A stretch of 7,474 nt of DNA, from the NCBI RefSeq assembly GCF_025833875.1, contig NZ_JAOYOD010000006.1, forward strand, positions 1 through 7,474, written 5' to 3'. The position numbers and the translations under genes are program-made. Below are positions 7,341 to 7,474 of this stretch, in pieces. The notes beneath the pieces are model-generated. The model did no database searches. It was not told the DNA's origin and saw only the letters and a list, made by a program, of their open reading frames with translations. This DNA is from Reichenbachiella ulvae. GTDB lineage: Bacteria; Bacteroidota; Bacteroidia; Cytophagales; Cyclobacteriaceae. Every line of letters starts with the position of its first letter. Position 1 is the first letter of the stretch.

Positions 7341-7474
7341 TTATTGTACGTCTCTTAAACTGGTCAACATGTCCTCGCTGTCCCACTTCACTGCGCCAGC
7401 TTTGCGAATTTGTTCGCCCTTGTGTTGTAGATCATAGTAGTGGGTAGCGATTGGATACCGAGGTCTTGGATTTT
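7341..7474 (-). CDS. Thioredoxin-fold protein, C-terminal part only
   Basis: Only the last 44 or so codons are in the window; the gene runs off the right edge. The minus strand reads IQDLGIQSLPTTMIYN, then after a one-base correction KGEQIRKAGAVKWDSEDML, ending SLRDVQ at TAA 7343-7341. The SLPTTMIYN segment carries the cis-proline that lies beside the active site in thioredoxins, followed by the usual beta-hairpin (here K-G-E) and the terminal helix. The CxxC active site would lie upstream, outside the window, so redox activity cannot be judged. It is separated from nhaC by one base and is probably co-transcribed. It could be a cytosolic thioredoxin or a TlpA-like periplasmic protein; the signal peptide region is not visible. 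Confidence 0.7.
   Translation of the reverse strand, partial: NPRPRYPIATHYYDLQHKGEQIRKAGAVKWDSEDMLTSLRDVQ

Noticed and set aside
6067..7437. Plus-strand open frames across the nhaC region
   Set aside because: They are antisense to clear NhaC motifs on the minus strand and show no protein-like motif of their own.
1..7474. CRISPR array, insertion sequence, tRNA or rRNA
   Set aside because: No regularly spaced repeats, transposase motifs, terminal inverted repeats or cloverleaf-like sequences were seen.

Overview
The window reads as one catabolic operon on the plus strand (about 402-5604) facing a second, partly visible operon on the minus strand (5864 to the right edge). Protein motifs and tight gene spacing without strong Shine-Dalgarno sites suggest a marine Bacteroidota. 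This is inference, since there is no rRNA or other taxonomic marker. The sequence is full of single-base frameshifts. Almost every gene is split over two or three frames, yet the family motifs and catalytic residues reappear after one-base corrections. The damage is worst on the left (1-2500) and milder to the right. I think unpolished or low-coverage long-read sequence is the likeliest cause, with recent gene decay as the alternative.

Plus-strand operon, in order: a RhaT-family sugar/proton symporter (402-1405, badly broken); an enolase-superfamily enzyme of the mandelate racemase/muconate-lactonizing type, closest in motifs to D-galactarolactone cycloisomerase (1417-2565, badly broken); an aldehyde dehydrogenase (about 2568-4011); 2-dehydro-3-deoxygalactonokinase DgoK (4016-4959); and the KDPG/KDPGal-family aldolase DgoA (4952-5604). 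Gaps are 11, about 2 and 4 bases, then an 8-base overlap, so the five genes are very probably co-transcribed. A hairpin with a T-run at 5614-5659 probably ends the transcript.

Together the enzymes form a plausible route: sugar import, aldehyde oxidation to an aldonate, cycloisomerisation to 2-keto-3-deoxygalactonate, phosphorylation, and cleavage to pyruvate and glyceraldehyde-3-phosphate. A dehydrogenase, a cycloisomerase-like enzyme (not a DgoD-type dehydratase), DgoK and DgoA together match the known four-step pathway for 3,6-anhydro-D-galactose, the unusual sugar of carrageenans. That assignment is the main hypothesis of this annotation and is not proven by the sequence.

Minus strand: the end of a thioredoxin-fold protein (7341-7474) is followed after one base by an NhaC-type Na+/H+ antiporter (7339-5864, several frameshifts). 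Between the convergent operons (5605-5863) lie the terminator and a possible broken 48-residue ORF on the minus strand. The first 400 bases hold no gene I can name, only a possible C-terminal tail of an upstream gene ending near 308.
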